DNA of 27,742 nucleotides from Mucilaginibacter sp. UBA4741 (lineage in GTDB: Bacteria > Bacteroidota > Bacteroidia > Sphingobacteriales > Sphingobacteriaceae), in assembly GCA_002403905.1 (NCBI GenBank), contig DHIR01000261.1, forward strand, positions 1 to 27,742, given 5' to 3'. Below the pieces are notes generated by a model. That model was not told the origin of the DNA and searched no databases. It worked only from the letters and a program-made list of their open reading frames with translations. Position numbers and translations under genes: made by a program. Shown here in pieces: positions 8,168 through 15,334 of the stretch (position 1 is the stretch's first letter; each line of letters opens with the position of its first letter).

Positions 8168-8203
8168 AAAATAAGCGCCCCGACTAGTCGGGGCGCTTAT
8201 TTT
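8168..8203. terminator. Perfect 36-bp palindrome, bidirectional terminator-like
   Basis: The 36 bases are exactly self-complementary. The GC-rich core AAGCGCCCCGACTAGTCGGG and its complement is flanked by AAAA on the left and TTTT on the right, so either strand would give a strong hairpin followed by U residues. It suits a terminator for aat. It lies only 28 nt before the next start codon, so it could also attenuate that gene if the promoter is upstream of it. Confidence 0.6.
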
Positions 8204-8213
8204 AAAGCCGGGT

Positions 8214-8221
8214 TAGATTTG
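8214..8221 (+). promoter_or_regulatory. Candidate -7 box immediately before the PKD/CHU_C gene
   Basis: This is a second TAGATTTG, ending 10 nt before the ATG at 8232. Used as a promoter it would give a nearly leaderless message that starts after the palindrome and so escapes it. The -33 region would fall inside the palindrome. Evidence is the consensus match and position only. Confidence 0.35.
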
Positions 8222-8231
8222 TTACTGGACT

Positions 8232-11066
8232 ATGCGTATAAAAGGTGTATTAGCTTTTATAAAAAGATATAATTTATTTTTTATCCTTATTGGTTTGCTT
8301 GCAGGCAAACCCGGCGCAAGCTATGCACAATTATGCTCCGGTAGTTTAGGCGATCCGGTTGTTAAGATAGATTTTGGGCAAGGTGCAGCCACCCACGCAG
8401 GTGCTTTACAAAGTGGTACAACCAGTTATGCTAACAGCAATGCTGATTTCCCTCCTGATGGCTGTTATACTGTAGAAAACACTACCGCAGGCTCCGGCAA
8501 TGTTTGGTGGTCGACCACAGACCATACAGGTAACAGCGGCGGGTACATGATGGTAGTAAACGCTAGTGTATCAAAAACAGATTACTTTTATAAAAGTACC
8601 GTAACCGGCCTATGCCCAGGCACCACTTTTGAGTTTGCCGCCTGGATAACTAACCTTTTAAGAACAAATGACATAAGCCCGCCCGATATAACGTTTACTA
8701 TAACCACCACCGGCGGGACTGTTTTAGCCACCTATAATACGGGGACCATCCCGTTAACGCCATCGGGCAATGTATGGAAACAGTATGGCACCTACTTTAC
8801 TACACCTGTCGGCGTATCAGACGTGGTTATCCAAATGACAAATAACAGCGCAGGCGGTGCCCCGGCTAATGACCTGGCCTTGGACGATATTACCTTTCGC
8901 CCCTGCGGGCCTGTAGTTAGTTCGAGCTTTATCAGTGGTAACTCTTCATCACTTACACAAAATGCCTGCGCCGGTACTAATCAAAGTTATACGTTAAGCT
9001 CTACCGTTTCGGCAGGTGGCTATGTTAACCCGGTTTACCAATGGCAGGTAAATACCGGTGCCGCCTGGGTAAATATTGCAGGCGCAACTACTACTACTTA
9101 TGTGGTAAACTTTCAGCCTGCGGTTACCGGTGTTTATAAATATCGCTTGCTTACATCCGAAGCGGCAAATAGTGGCAGTGCCAGCTGCCAGGTAGCATCA
9201 AACGAATTAACACTCACGGTTGCCGATTCGCCGACAGCGGCTTTTACGCTAGCTAATAATACTAATGCTAATTGCCTGGTCAGCACTGTCGATTTTAAAG
9301 ATGTTTCAACGTCCACACTCGCCATAACCACCCGGTCCTGGGATTTTGGTGATGGGCAAACATCAAATGCTCAAAATCCATCGCATACTTACACCACCTT
9401 TGGCGATCATGATGTAAAACTAACTGTTTACAATAGCGCCGGCTGCTCTGCAACATCTGCAATACAAAAAATACACATTGCCCCAAAGCTGCTCGCAGAT
9501 TTTGACGCATCAACATCAATTTGCCCTGATTCGATTGTTACATTTACAGACAAGTCTACCAGTGTTGATCCGATTGCACAATGGCTATGGACTTTTGGTG
9601 ACAGTACGGCTTCAGTTACCCATACTACCGGTGCAACATTTACACATACTTATGCAAGCACAGGTGATTATACAGTATCCCTGGAGGTCATATCAGACAA
9701 AGACTGTGTAAGTGATATTCGTACACAAATAATTAAAGTAGTTGCTGTCAATTTTAACGTTTGCCCGGATGATATTACGCAGTTTACAGATATAACCGCT
9801 AAAACAAGCAACACAGGCCTAACTTATAACTGGAATTTTGGTGATGCAGCTTCAACCGCACTAAATCCAAACACATCAAATGGTCAAAATCCCACACATA
9901 AATATACCAATACCGGATATTATACAGCTACGCTAACCGTTAATTCGCCAAACGGATGCGCACCCGTAGCCAAATCAAAGTCATTTACAATAAGCAGCAC
10001 ACCAGTTGCAAAATTCGATATTGATAACAAGAATACCCTTTGCGGCGGCGATAGTGTAACTTTTGTTGATCAATCATCATCAGTTAATGCTAAAATAACC
10101 AAGCTTATATGGTATTATGATATTGATGGGCACCCTACAGATACGGTAGTGTTTAAAAAGACTACTATGCGCAGCGATAAAAAGTACCGGCATTTTTATG
10201 GGGTAAATAATACGGCGTTACCACAAATCTATCATGCAGTACTGGTTGTTTATACAGCAAGTGGGTGCTCTTATACTACCACGCGGCAGGATGTAATCAT
10301 AAACCCTACACCAGCGGTTACGTTAATGGTGAATAACAATACGCTTGTAAGCCCGCTAGTATTATGCCTGGACGGTGGTGCAGTAACTATAACAGCTCAA
10401 TCAAATGTGCCCGGAAGCGGAACATTTAGTGGTACCGGCATATCGTCACAAGGTGTTTTTGATCCTAAGATTTCCGGAGCAGGTACTTTTACACTAACCT
10501 GCGTTTTTGTAGCTGATAATAGCGCGTGTACAACTACTACACCTTTTGTTATTACCGTTAGTCCTCCCCCCGTTATAACATTGCCGGCAACTGCCAATGT
10601 GCTGGAAGGAGAGCAAAACACTTTAAACCCTAAAGTCATTGGCGATAGTTTAAAATACCTATGGTCGCCAACTACCGGTATTAGCAATCCAAACATACTT
10701 AACCCTTCTGTTAGCCCCACCGCTGATACAAAATATACGCTTACGGTTACTTCGGCCAAAGGGTGTTCGGCATCGGCACAGGTTGATGTACATGTATTAA
10801 AAAAGCCCGTAGTGCCAAACGCATTTACGCCTAATAATGATGGCATAAATGATACCTGGGATATAAAATATTTAAACACTTATACTAACGCTACCATCGA
10901 AGTATTTAACAGGTTTGGGGTAAAAGTATATTCATCAAACGGCTATACTATCCCCTGGGATGGTAAGTTTGACGGGAAGAGTTTGCCATTTGGAGTTTAC
11001 TATTATATAATAGACCCTAAAAGCGGTGCCAAGAAGATGACGGGAAGTTTAACTATCATAAAATAA
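8232..11066 (+). CDS. PKD-repeat surface protein with type IX secretion (CHU_C) C-terminus
   Basis: A 944-residue secreted protein. Residues 1-32 form a signal peptide with a hydrophobic core (LFFILIGLLAG) ending ASYAQ. Residues about 33-225 look like a jelly-roll module closing with LALDDITFRPC. An Ig-like segment follows to about 330. Three PKD-type modules are marked by SWDFGDG (W370), LWTFGD (W453) and NWNFGD (W534), with more Ig/PKD-like strands to about 850. Residues about 861-944 form the CHU_C (type B) sorting domain: PNAFTPNNDGINDTWDI, IEVFNRFGVKVY and PFGVYYYII. Proteins with this ending cross the outer membrane by the type IX system and are anchored or released there. The N-terminal module hints at glycan or matrix binding. 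No catalytic motif was seen. A sensor kinase starts 48 nt downstream. Confidence 0.88.
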   Translation: MRIKGVLAFIKRYNLFFILIGLLAGKPGASYAQLCSGSLGDPVVKIDFGQGAATHAGALQSGTTSYANSNADFPPDGCYTVENTTAGSGNVWWSTTDHTGNSGGYMMVVNASVSKTDYFYKSTVTGLCPGTTFEFAAWITNLLRTNDISPPDITFTITTTGGTVLATYNTGTIPLTPSGNVWKQYGTYFTTPVGVSDVVIQMTNNSAGGAPANDLALDDITFRPCGPVVSSSFISGNSSSLTQNACAGTNQSYTLSSTVSAGGYVNPVYQWQVNTGAAWVNIAGATTTTYVVNFQPAVTGVYKYRLLTSEAANSGSASCQVASNELTLTVADSPTAAFTLANNTNANCLVSTVDFKDVSTSTLAITTRSWDFGDGQTSNAQNPSHTYTTFGDHDVKLTVYNSAGCSATSAIQKIHIAPKLLADFDASTSICPDSIVTFTDKSTSVDPIAQWLWTFGDSTASVTHTTGATFTHTYASTGDYTVSLEVISDKDCVSDIRTQIIKVVAVNFNVCPDDITQFTDITAKTSNTGLTYNWNFGDAASTALNPNTSNGQNPTHKYTNTGYYTATLTVNSPNGCAPVAKSKSFTISSTPVAKFDIDNKNTLCGGDSVTFVDQSSSVNAKITKLIWYYDIDGHPTDTVVFKKTTMRSDKKYRHFYGVNNTALPQIYHAVLVVYTASGCSYTTTRQDVIINPTPAVTLMVNNNTLVSPLVLCLDGGAVTITAQSNVPGSGTFSGTGISSQGVFDPKISGAGTFTLTCVFVADNSACTTTTPFVITVSPPPVITLPATANVLEGEQNTLNPKVIGDSLKYLWSPTTGISNPNILNPSVSPTADTKYTLTVTSAKGCSASAQVDVHVLKKPVVPNAFTPNNDGINDTWDIKYLNTYTNATIEVFNRFGVKVYSSNGYTIPWDGKFDGKSLPFGVYYYIIDPKSGAKKMTGSLTIIK

Positions 11067-11114
11067 TGTGTATAGCATTAATTAATATATTTATAAAGCA
11101 TAATTTTTTAGCAG

Positions 11115-12281
11115 ATGTATCGCTCTAGGCTCACCGCTTTTATTATACACGCAGCAGGCTGGTTGATGTTCCTGGGTTTCCCGCTGTTGTTTATGAACCG
11201 CACGCAGGATAGCGTTAGCAGTACCTATTTTGTTATATCATCGCCTTATTACTGGCTGTTTTGCCTGACCTATATTTTTATGTTTTACTTGAATGCGTGG
11301 TACCTGGTACCGCAATTTGTATTCAGAAAGCGTTATTTCAGCTATGGCATAATTGTATTGTTGTTATCAGGTTCCGTTTATTATTTACAGCCTTTTGATA
11401 ATTTATTGCGGCATAACTTGCGCGAAGGTGCAAAGCCAAAAACTACAGCCACAGCGGTTTTACCCAATGCGGATAGCATTGGCCCAAGCACTAAAAACCT
11501 GCCATTTGGCCCCTTACCTCACCAGGATATGCGCATGCAGGACCCCAGCCTTAAACCATCAAACGGCGTAGTTATTATACACCAGTCGGGTAATATTGAC
11601 ATGGTGGGCCTGTTTATATTTATTGTGATAATAGGCCTAAGCATAGCGGTAAGTACCGTGCAAAAATGGCAGCTTACCGAGCAGCGCATGGTAAAAGCCG
11701 AAGCCGAGAAAGCCAATGCCGAGCTATCCTTTTTAAAGGCCCAGATAAACCCCCATTTTTTGTTTAATACGCTTAATAATATTTACGCGCTATCTGTTAC
11801 GGGCAGTGAGCATACTTCAGAGAGTATAATGAAACTATCAAACATCATGCGCTATGTTACGGATGAGGTTGAGGAGGACTTTGTATCGTTACAGCACGAA
11901 TGGGATTGTATTAATGATTACATAGACTTGCAACGCCTGCGCCTGGGTAAAAAAACCAAACTCAATTTTGAGTTGATAGGCACTATCGGCTACCAACGCA
12001 TTGCACCACTGGTATTGATGACGTTTATAGAGAATGTATTTAAATACGGCATTAGTAAACACGAGGCTACAGAGATAACGATCAAACTAACTGTCGAACA
12101 AAATAAATTAGCCTTCTTTAGCCAAAATACTATTGTAGAGAGCGGCTCAAAGCCTGGCCGTACAGGTATTGGTATAAAAAATACACGCCAACGGCTAAAC
12201 CATATTTACCCTGGCAAACACCGCTTGGATATCAATGCCGAAAACAATTTGTTTACGGTGAAATTAGAATTGGATTGCTAG
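11115..12281 (+). CDS. LytS/YehU-type sensor histidine kinase
   Basis: A 388-residue inner-membrane kinase of the His_kinase (PF06580) class. Four membrane segments are visible at about 8-28, 45-68, 74-95 and 165-186, with an extracytoplasmic loop of about 70 residues between the third and fourth. The phosphoacceptor block LKAQINPHFLFNTLNN places the histidine at H214. The ATPase part shows FIENVFKYG (N-box) and GRTGIGIKNTRQRL (G-box). The short coiled linker QKWQLTEQRMVKAEAEKANA joins membrane and catalytic parts. It is followed after 19 nt by its LytTR regulator, so the two form a two-component pair. The signal is unknown. It could be co-transcribed with the PKD/CHU_C gene 48 nt upstream. 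Confidence 0.93.
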   Translation: MYRSRLTAFIIHAAGWLMFLGFPLLFMNRTQDSVSSTYFVISSPYYWLFCLTYIFMFYLNAWYLVPQFVFRKRYFSYGIIVLLLSGSVYYLQPFDNLLRHNLREGAKPKTTATAVLPNADSIGPSTKNLPFGPLPHQDMRMQDPSLKPSNGVVIIHQSGNIDMVGLFIFIVIIGLSIAVSTVQKWQLTEQRMVKAEAEKANAELSFLKAQINPHFLFNTLNNIYALSVTGSEHTSESIMKLSNIMRYVTDEVEEDFVSLQHEWDCINDYIDLQRLRLGKKTKLNFELIGTIGYQRIAPLVLMTFIENVFKYGISKHEATEITIKLTVEQNKLAFFSQNTIVESGSKPGRTGIGIKNTRQRLNHIYPGKHRLDINAENNLFTVKLELDC

Positions 12282-12300
12282 AAATATAAACCCCCTTATT

Positions 12301-12999
12301 ATGCAGCTAAAATGCGTAGCCATTGACGATGAACCACTGGCGCTTGAGATCATTAAAAAATACATATCACAGTTCCCTGCTTTGCAGCTGCTTCATACTT
12401 TTGAAGACGCGGTATCAGGTGCCGAGTTTTTAAAAAAGAACAAGGTTGACCTATTGTTCATAGACATTAACATGCCCGATATTACCGGCGTTGACCTGGT
12501 GCGTGCTTTGGGTGATGATAAGCCAATGGTAATATTTACTACTGCCTACAAAAATTTTGCTTACGAGGGATTTGAGTTACAGGCGCTTGATTATTTACTA
12601 AAGCCGATAGATCAAAAACGCTTTGCCGCGGCAGTTGAAAAGGCGATAGAATATTACAACTATAAAACCGGCGAAAGTAAGGACGAGGACGAATGCATAT
12701 ATGTGCATTCTGAATATAGAACGATAAAGATCAACTTAAAAGAGATCGAGTATTTAGAGAGTATGCAAGATTATGTTAAGATATATCTGTTAGGAAATTC
12801 AAAACCTATACTCACCTTACAAACCCTAAAATCCATTTTAGAGAAATTGCCCGAAAAGCAATTCGCACGGATACACCGCAGTTATGCCATCGCTTTAAAG
12901 CAGGTAAAATCTATCCATAACCGTAAAGTGCAACTACATGCTATTGAGCTACCGGTAGGGAGCAGTTATGTAGACACAATTAAAGGATGGACGGCGTAA
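12301..12999 (+). CDS. LytTR-family response regulator
   Basis: A 232-residue cytoplasmic transcription factor. The receiver domain (about 1-120) has the acidic pair D9/D10 in VAIDDEP, the phosphoacceptor D55 in LFIDINMPDITG and K101 in DYLLKPID. A LytTR DNA-binding domain follows at about 138-230, marked by IYVHSEYRTIKINLKEIEYL, ESMQDYVKIYL and FARIHRSYAIALKQV. It pairs with the LytS-type kinase immediately upstream. LytTR proteins bind paired direct repeats; I could not identify such a site here. Targets are unknown, and the neighbouring PKD/CHU_C gene is a reasonable guess only. Confidence 0.94.
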   Translation: MQLKCVAIDDEPLALEIIKKYISQFPALQLLHTFEDAVSGAEFLKKNKVDLLFIDINMPDITGVDLVRALGDDKPMVIFTTAYKNFAYEGFELQALDYLLKPIDQKRFAAAVEKAIEYYNYKTGESKDEDECIYVHSEYRTIKINLKEIEYLESMQDYVKIYLLGNSKPILTLQTLKSILEKLPEKQFARIHRSYAIALKQVKSIHNRKVQLHAIELPVGSSYVDTIKGWTA

Positions 13000-13038
13000 A
13001 CAAATAAGAATTTTTCACACCAGTGTAAGTCTTATTGC

Positions 13039-13181
13039 TGGTAGTAAAAATAGCTGTTTTTCAAGTATCGGGCGTTTTGCCGGTAGTAATTTTGCCTGCT
13101 TTTCGGGTATCAGGCGGTTTGCTGGTAGTAATTTTACCTGTTTTTCGGGTATTATACGTTTTGCTGGTAGTAATATTTTGG
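13039..13181. repeat. 42-bp tandem repeat, 3.4 copies
   Basis: The units lie at 13039-13080, 13081-13122 and 13123-13164, with a partial fourth at 13165-13181. Each begins (T/C)GGTAGTAA and contains TTTTTC or CTTTTC in the middle and GTTTGC or TTTTGC at the end. Units 2 and 3 differ at 7 positions; unit 1 is more diverged. The period is 14 codons, and one frame on each strand stays open through the whole array (GSNFACFSGIRRFA-like on plus, PANRLIPEKQAKLL-like on minus). Neither frame has a usable start codon. Confidence 0.85.
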
Positions 13182-13354
13182 ATTAATTAATTGAAAATCA
13201 GAGTATTAATAATAATTCAAAGAGCGCAACTCCGTTTTAATAAAACACAATGCTTGTTATTTTTTTGTTAAATAGATCGTGGGCGGTTTGGTCGGGATAA
13301 AGCAATATACAAAAAATTGAGCAGTTTAATGGTGGCATCGTTTTGATAGGCGTA

Positions 13355-13389
13355 AGCCTCACCCCAACCCCTCTCTCAATGATGAGGCT
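13355..13389. repeat. Decayed palindromic repeat (CCTCACCCCAACCCCTCT type)
   Basis: AGCCTCA (13355-13361) pairs with TGAGGCT (13383-13389) around CCCCAACCCCTCTCTC. The left half has the wording of a dispersed repeat common in bacterial intergenic DNA. The matching G-rich arm is missing, so this appears to be a remnant. Confidence 0.45.
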
Positions 13390-13488
13390 CCATCCATCGT
13401 CACATTCTAGCTATTCACCGATACATATCTCCTCTTTCTTGTTAATAATGAGAAATTTAGTATATAAATCTTATTTAAACCTTGGGCC

Positions 13489-13866
13489 ATGGAATTGCTG
13501 AACAGACAAAAGAAAGTATTGGTGTTAGATAAGGATAATCGCATTGCTTCGGTAGTAGATGAGATGATGTGGTATGGCGATTGGGATGTGTCTGTAACGT
13601 ATGACCCGAATGCAGTGTTGGATATGGCTAAAACCTATCACCCGGATCTGATTATACTGGATTACTTTTTGCTGGATAATGATTGTGAAGTAATTTGCCG
13701 GGACTTTAAAAATGATGCCGGTTTGCATGATGTGCCGCTTATTGTAGTAACAGCTTATAAAACTAAAAAAGCAAAGGCTGATTGCTTTAAATGCGATGCA
13801 TTGTTTATTAAACCGTTAGATATGGAAGTGCTTGCGTCAAGAATGGATTATTTAATGGCATCATAG
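13489..13866 (+). CDS. Receiver-only response regulator
   Basis: A 125-residue stand-alone receiver (CheY-like) domain. Visible active-site residues are D14/D16 in VLVLDKDN, the phosphoacceptor D58 in DLIILDYFLLD, T88 in VVTAYKT and K108 in FIKPLD. There is no output domain, so it should act by phosphorylation-dependent binding to a partner or as a phosphate shuttle. No kinase is adjacent; the LytS-type kinase lies about 1.2 kb upstream with its own regulator. It is separated from the PqqD-like operon by 131 bp containing a palindromic repeat, so joint transcription is possible but unproven. Two cysteines (C99, C102) in KADCFKCDALF are unusual for this fold and could be chance. Confidence 0.85.
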   Translation: MELLNRQKKVLVLDKDNRIASVVDEMMWYGDWDVSVTYDPNAVLDMAKTYHPDLIILDYFLLDNDCEVICRDFKNDAGLHDVPLIVVTAYKTKKAKADCFKCDALFIKPLDMEVLASRMDYLMAS

Positions 13867-13904
13867 AAGGAATTTTATTTTATAAACATCGAATAAGTAT
13901 ATTT

Positions 13905-13992
13905 AAGCCCCTCCCAACCCTCCCCGGTAGGGAGGGCTTTGAAAATTAAAAAATAAAAGTCTCCCCTACCGGGGGAGATTTAGAGGGGGCTT
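13905..13992. repeat. Dispersed palindromic repeat, family B, abutting the PqqD-like gene
   Basis: Two 36-bp arms, 13905-13940 and 13957-13992, are inverted copies with most positions complementary (outer ends AAGCCCC and GGGGGCTT). Each arm also folds on itself: CCCTCC/GGAGGG in the left and CTCCCC/GGGGAG in the right. The right arm ends 5 nt before the ATG of the PqqD-like gene, so a hairpin here would cover its translation start region. The wording (CTCCC, CCGGTAGGG) is that of a common Bacteroidota intergenic palindrome. Confidence 0.8.
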
Positions 13993-13997
13993 AATAA

Positions 13998-14240
13998 ATG
14001 AGAATAAAGAAAAATATAGCAACCAGTGAGAATGGATTTATTTTTAATCCGGCAACGGGCGATTCGTTCTCTGGTAATAGCATAGCGTCCGAAATAATTT
14101 TGGCTATGAAAACCGGTACTGAAGCCGAACAAATTAAGCAGGATATTCTGCTTAAATACGAAGTTACACCGGATCAGTTGGATAGGGATTGGGAAGATTG
14201 GATGGTACAGCTAAAAGAGGCAAACTTATTAGAAATTTAA
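13998..14240 (+). CDS. PqqD-family small protein (putative RiPP recognition element)
   Basis: An 80-residue protein of the PqqD fold, a small winged-helix domain. PqqD and related RRE domains bind the leader of a ribosomal peptide and present it to a modifying enzyme. The family pattern is visible: ENGFIFNPATGDSFSGNSIA, then SEIILAMKTGTEAEQIKQDI and LKYEV, and a C-terminal helix DRDWEDWMVQLKEANLLEI. There is no radical SAM enzyme (PqqE-type) nearby, so this is not PQQ synthesis. It is the first gene of a six-gene operon and is followed 35 nt later by an ATP-grasp ligase, which makes peptide or carrier recognition for that ligase a sensible guess. Its start region is overlapped by the family B palindrome. 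Confidence 0.85.
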   Translation: MRIKKNIATSENGFIFNPATGDSFSGNSIASEIILAMKTGTEAEQIKQDILLKYEVTPDQLDRDWEDWMVQLKEANLLEI

Positions 14241-14275
14241 AAGTAATATTATAGAAACACCTTTCCCCAATTTTT

Positions 14276-15328
14276 ATGATCATAGGTATAACAGGCTTAA
14301 ACGCTAACGATAATCCCGGACCCGGCGTAGCCGTGATAAGGGCATTACGCGAAGAGTTTGGCCCACCTTTAACCATCATTGGTTTAAGTTACGAATCGTT
14401 AGAGCCAGGCATTTACCTGGACAATGTGGTTGACAAAACCTACCAGATACCTTACCCTACCGCGGGCACATCGGCCCTTAAAGATCGGCTGGAATATATC
14501 CACGAGCAGGAAGGGTTGGATATGATTATCCCTAATTATGATTCTGAATTATACAACTTTATAAAAATAGCCCCCTGGTTAAAATCAATGGGCATTAAAA
14601 CTTTTTTGCCTACGCACGATCAATTAGCCGCCCGTGATAAAGTAAACCTATCCGAGTTTGGTAAAGAGTTTGGCTTTAGCGTACCGGCAGATTATAAAGT
14701 AAATAACTTGAATGACCTAACCAAAGCTGCCGAAGAACTGGGTTATCCGCTAGTTGTTAAAGGCAAATTTTATGAGGCTTATGTTAACCATACGGCTGAT
14801 GTCGCGCAGAAATCATTTCACCAGTTAAGTGCCAAATGGGGCTTGCCTGTTATAGCCCAACAATTTATAAAGGGTACAGAAATTAACATTGCCGGTTTAG
14901 GCGATGGCAAAGGCAATACCATAAGCGTTATCCCTATGCGCAAGCTTTATATTACTGACAAAGGTAAAGCATGGGCAGGCATTACTATCGAGGATGATTC
15001 GCTTATTAAACTGGCGCAAAAATTTGTGAAAGCAACCAAGTGGAAAGGCGGTTTTGAGCTGGAAATTATGCGCGATGCCGATGGCGAATTATTTATAATG
15101 GAAATTAATCCGCGCTTCCCAGCGTGGGTATATCTTACAGTAGGGGCCGGGCAAAACCAACCAACCGCATTAGTGCGGATGGCAATGGGCGAGCATGTTG
15201 AGCCATTTACCGAGTATGTTGTTGGTAAAATGTTTATCCGTTATTCGTGGGATCACATAACCGATATTACCGATTTTCAGCAATTCTCGGCCTTTGGCGA
15301 ATTATCTGTAGCTAAAGTTAATTTATAA
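14276..15328 (+). CDS. CarB-type ATP-grasp ligase
   Basis: A 350-residue cytoplasmic ATP-grasp enzyme. Such enzymes activate a carboxylate as acyl phosphate and join it to an amine, thiol or other nucleophile. The N-terminal pre-grasp domain (about 1-110) starts MIIGITGLNANDNPGPGVAV. The lid and nucleotide part shows LGYPLVVKGKFYEAY with K162 and K164, and IAQQFIKGTEINIAGLGDG. The metal-binding block is FELEIMRDADGELFIMEINP, with E276 and N278 in EINPRFP. It resembles carbamoyl-phosphate-synthase-like members more than RimK. The decarboxylase follows after 6 nt. The substrate cannot be read from sequence; the context favours ligation of an amino acid or peptide. Confidence 0.88.
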   Translation: MIIGITGLNANDNPGPGVAVIRALREEFGPPLTIIGLSYESLEPGIYLDNVVDKTYQIPYPTAGTSALKDRLEYIHEQEGLDMIIPNYDSELYNFIKIAPWLKSMGIKTFLPTHDQLAARDKVNLSEFGKEFGFSVPADYKVNNLNDLTKAAEELGYPLVVKGKFYEAYVNHTADVAQKSFHQLSAKWGLPVIAQQFIKGTEINIAGLGDGKGNTISVIPMRKLYITDKGKAWAGITIEDDSLIKLAQKFVKATKWKGGFELEIMRDADGELFIMEINPRFPAWVYLTVGAGQNQPTALVRMAMGEHVEPFTEYVVGKMFIRYSWDHITDITDFQQFSAFGELSVAKVNL

Positions 15329-15334
15329 AACATC

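Larger units (their letters stand above)
13000..13488. other. 489-bp gene-poor interval with minisatellite and decayed repeat
   Basis: This gap between the LytTR gene and the receiver-only gene holds a 42-bp tandem repeat (13039-13181) and a short inverted repeat of dispersed type (13355-13389). Otherwise it is AT-rich and I see no convincing gene, terminator or RNA in it. Confidence 0.6.

Noticed and set aside
10397..10879. A 160-codon minus-strand frame inside the PKD/CHU_C gene
   Set aside because: It is wholly antisense to a well-supported coding region and has no recognisable features.
13039..13181. The 42-bp repeats as a CRISPR array
   Set aside because: The units are directly joined with no unique spacers, and no cas gene is present.
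12974..13189. A protein encoded by the plus-strand open frame through the minisatellite
   Set aside because: The frame follows a TAG at 12971 and has no ATG, GTG or TTG start before the repeats; it also overlaps the end of the LytTR gene.
13905..13992. The inverted repeat as an intrinsic terminator of the receiver gene
   Set aside because: Neither arm is followed by a T-tract on the plus strand, and its wording fits a dispersed palindrome; termination there is possible but not shown.
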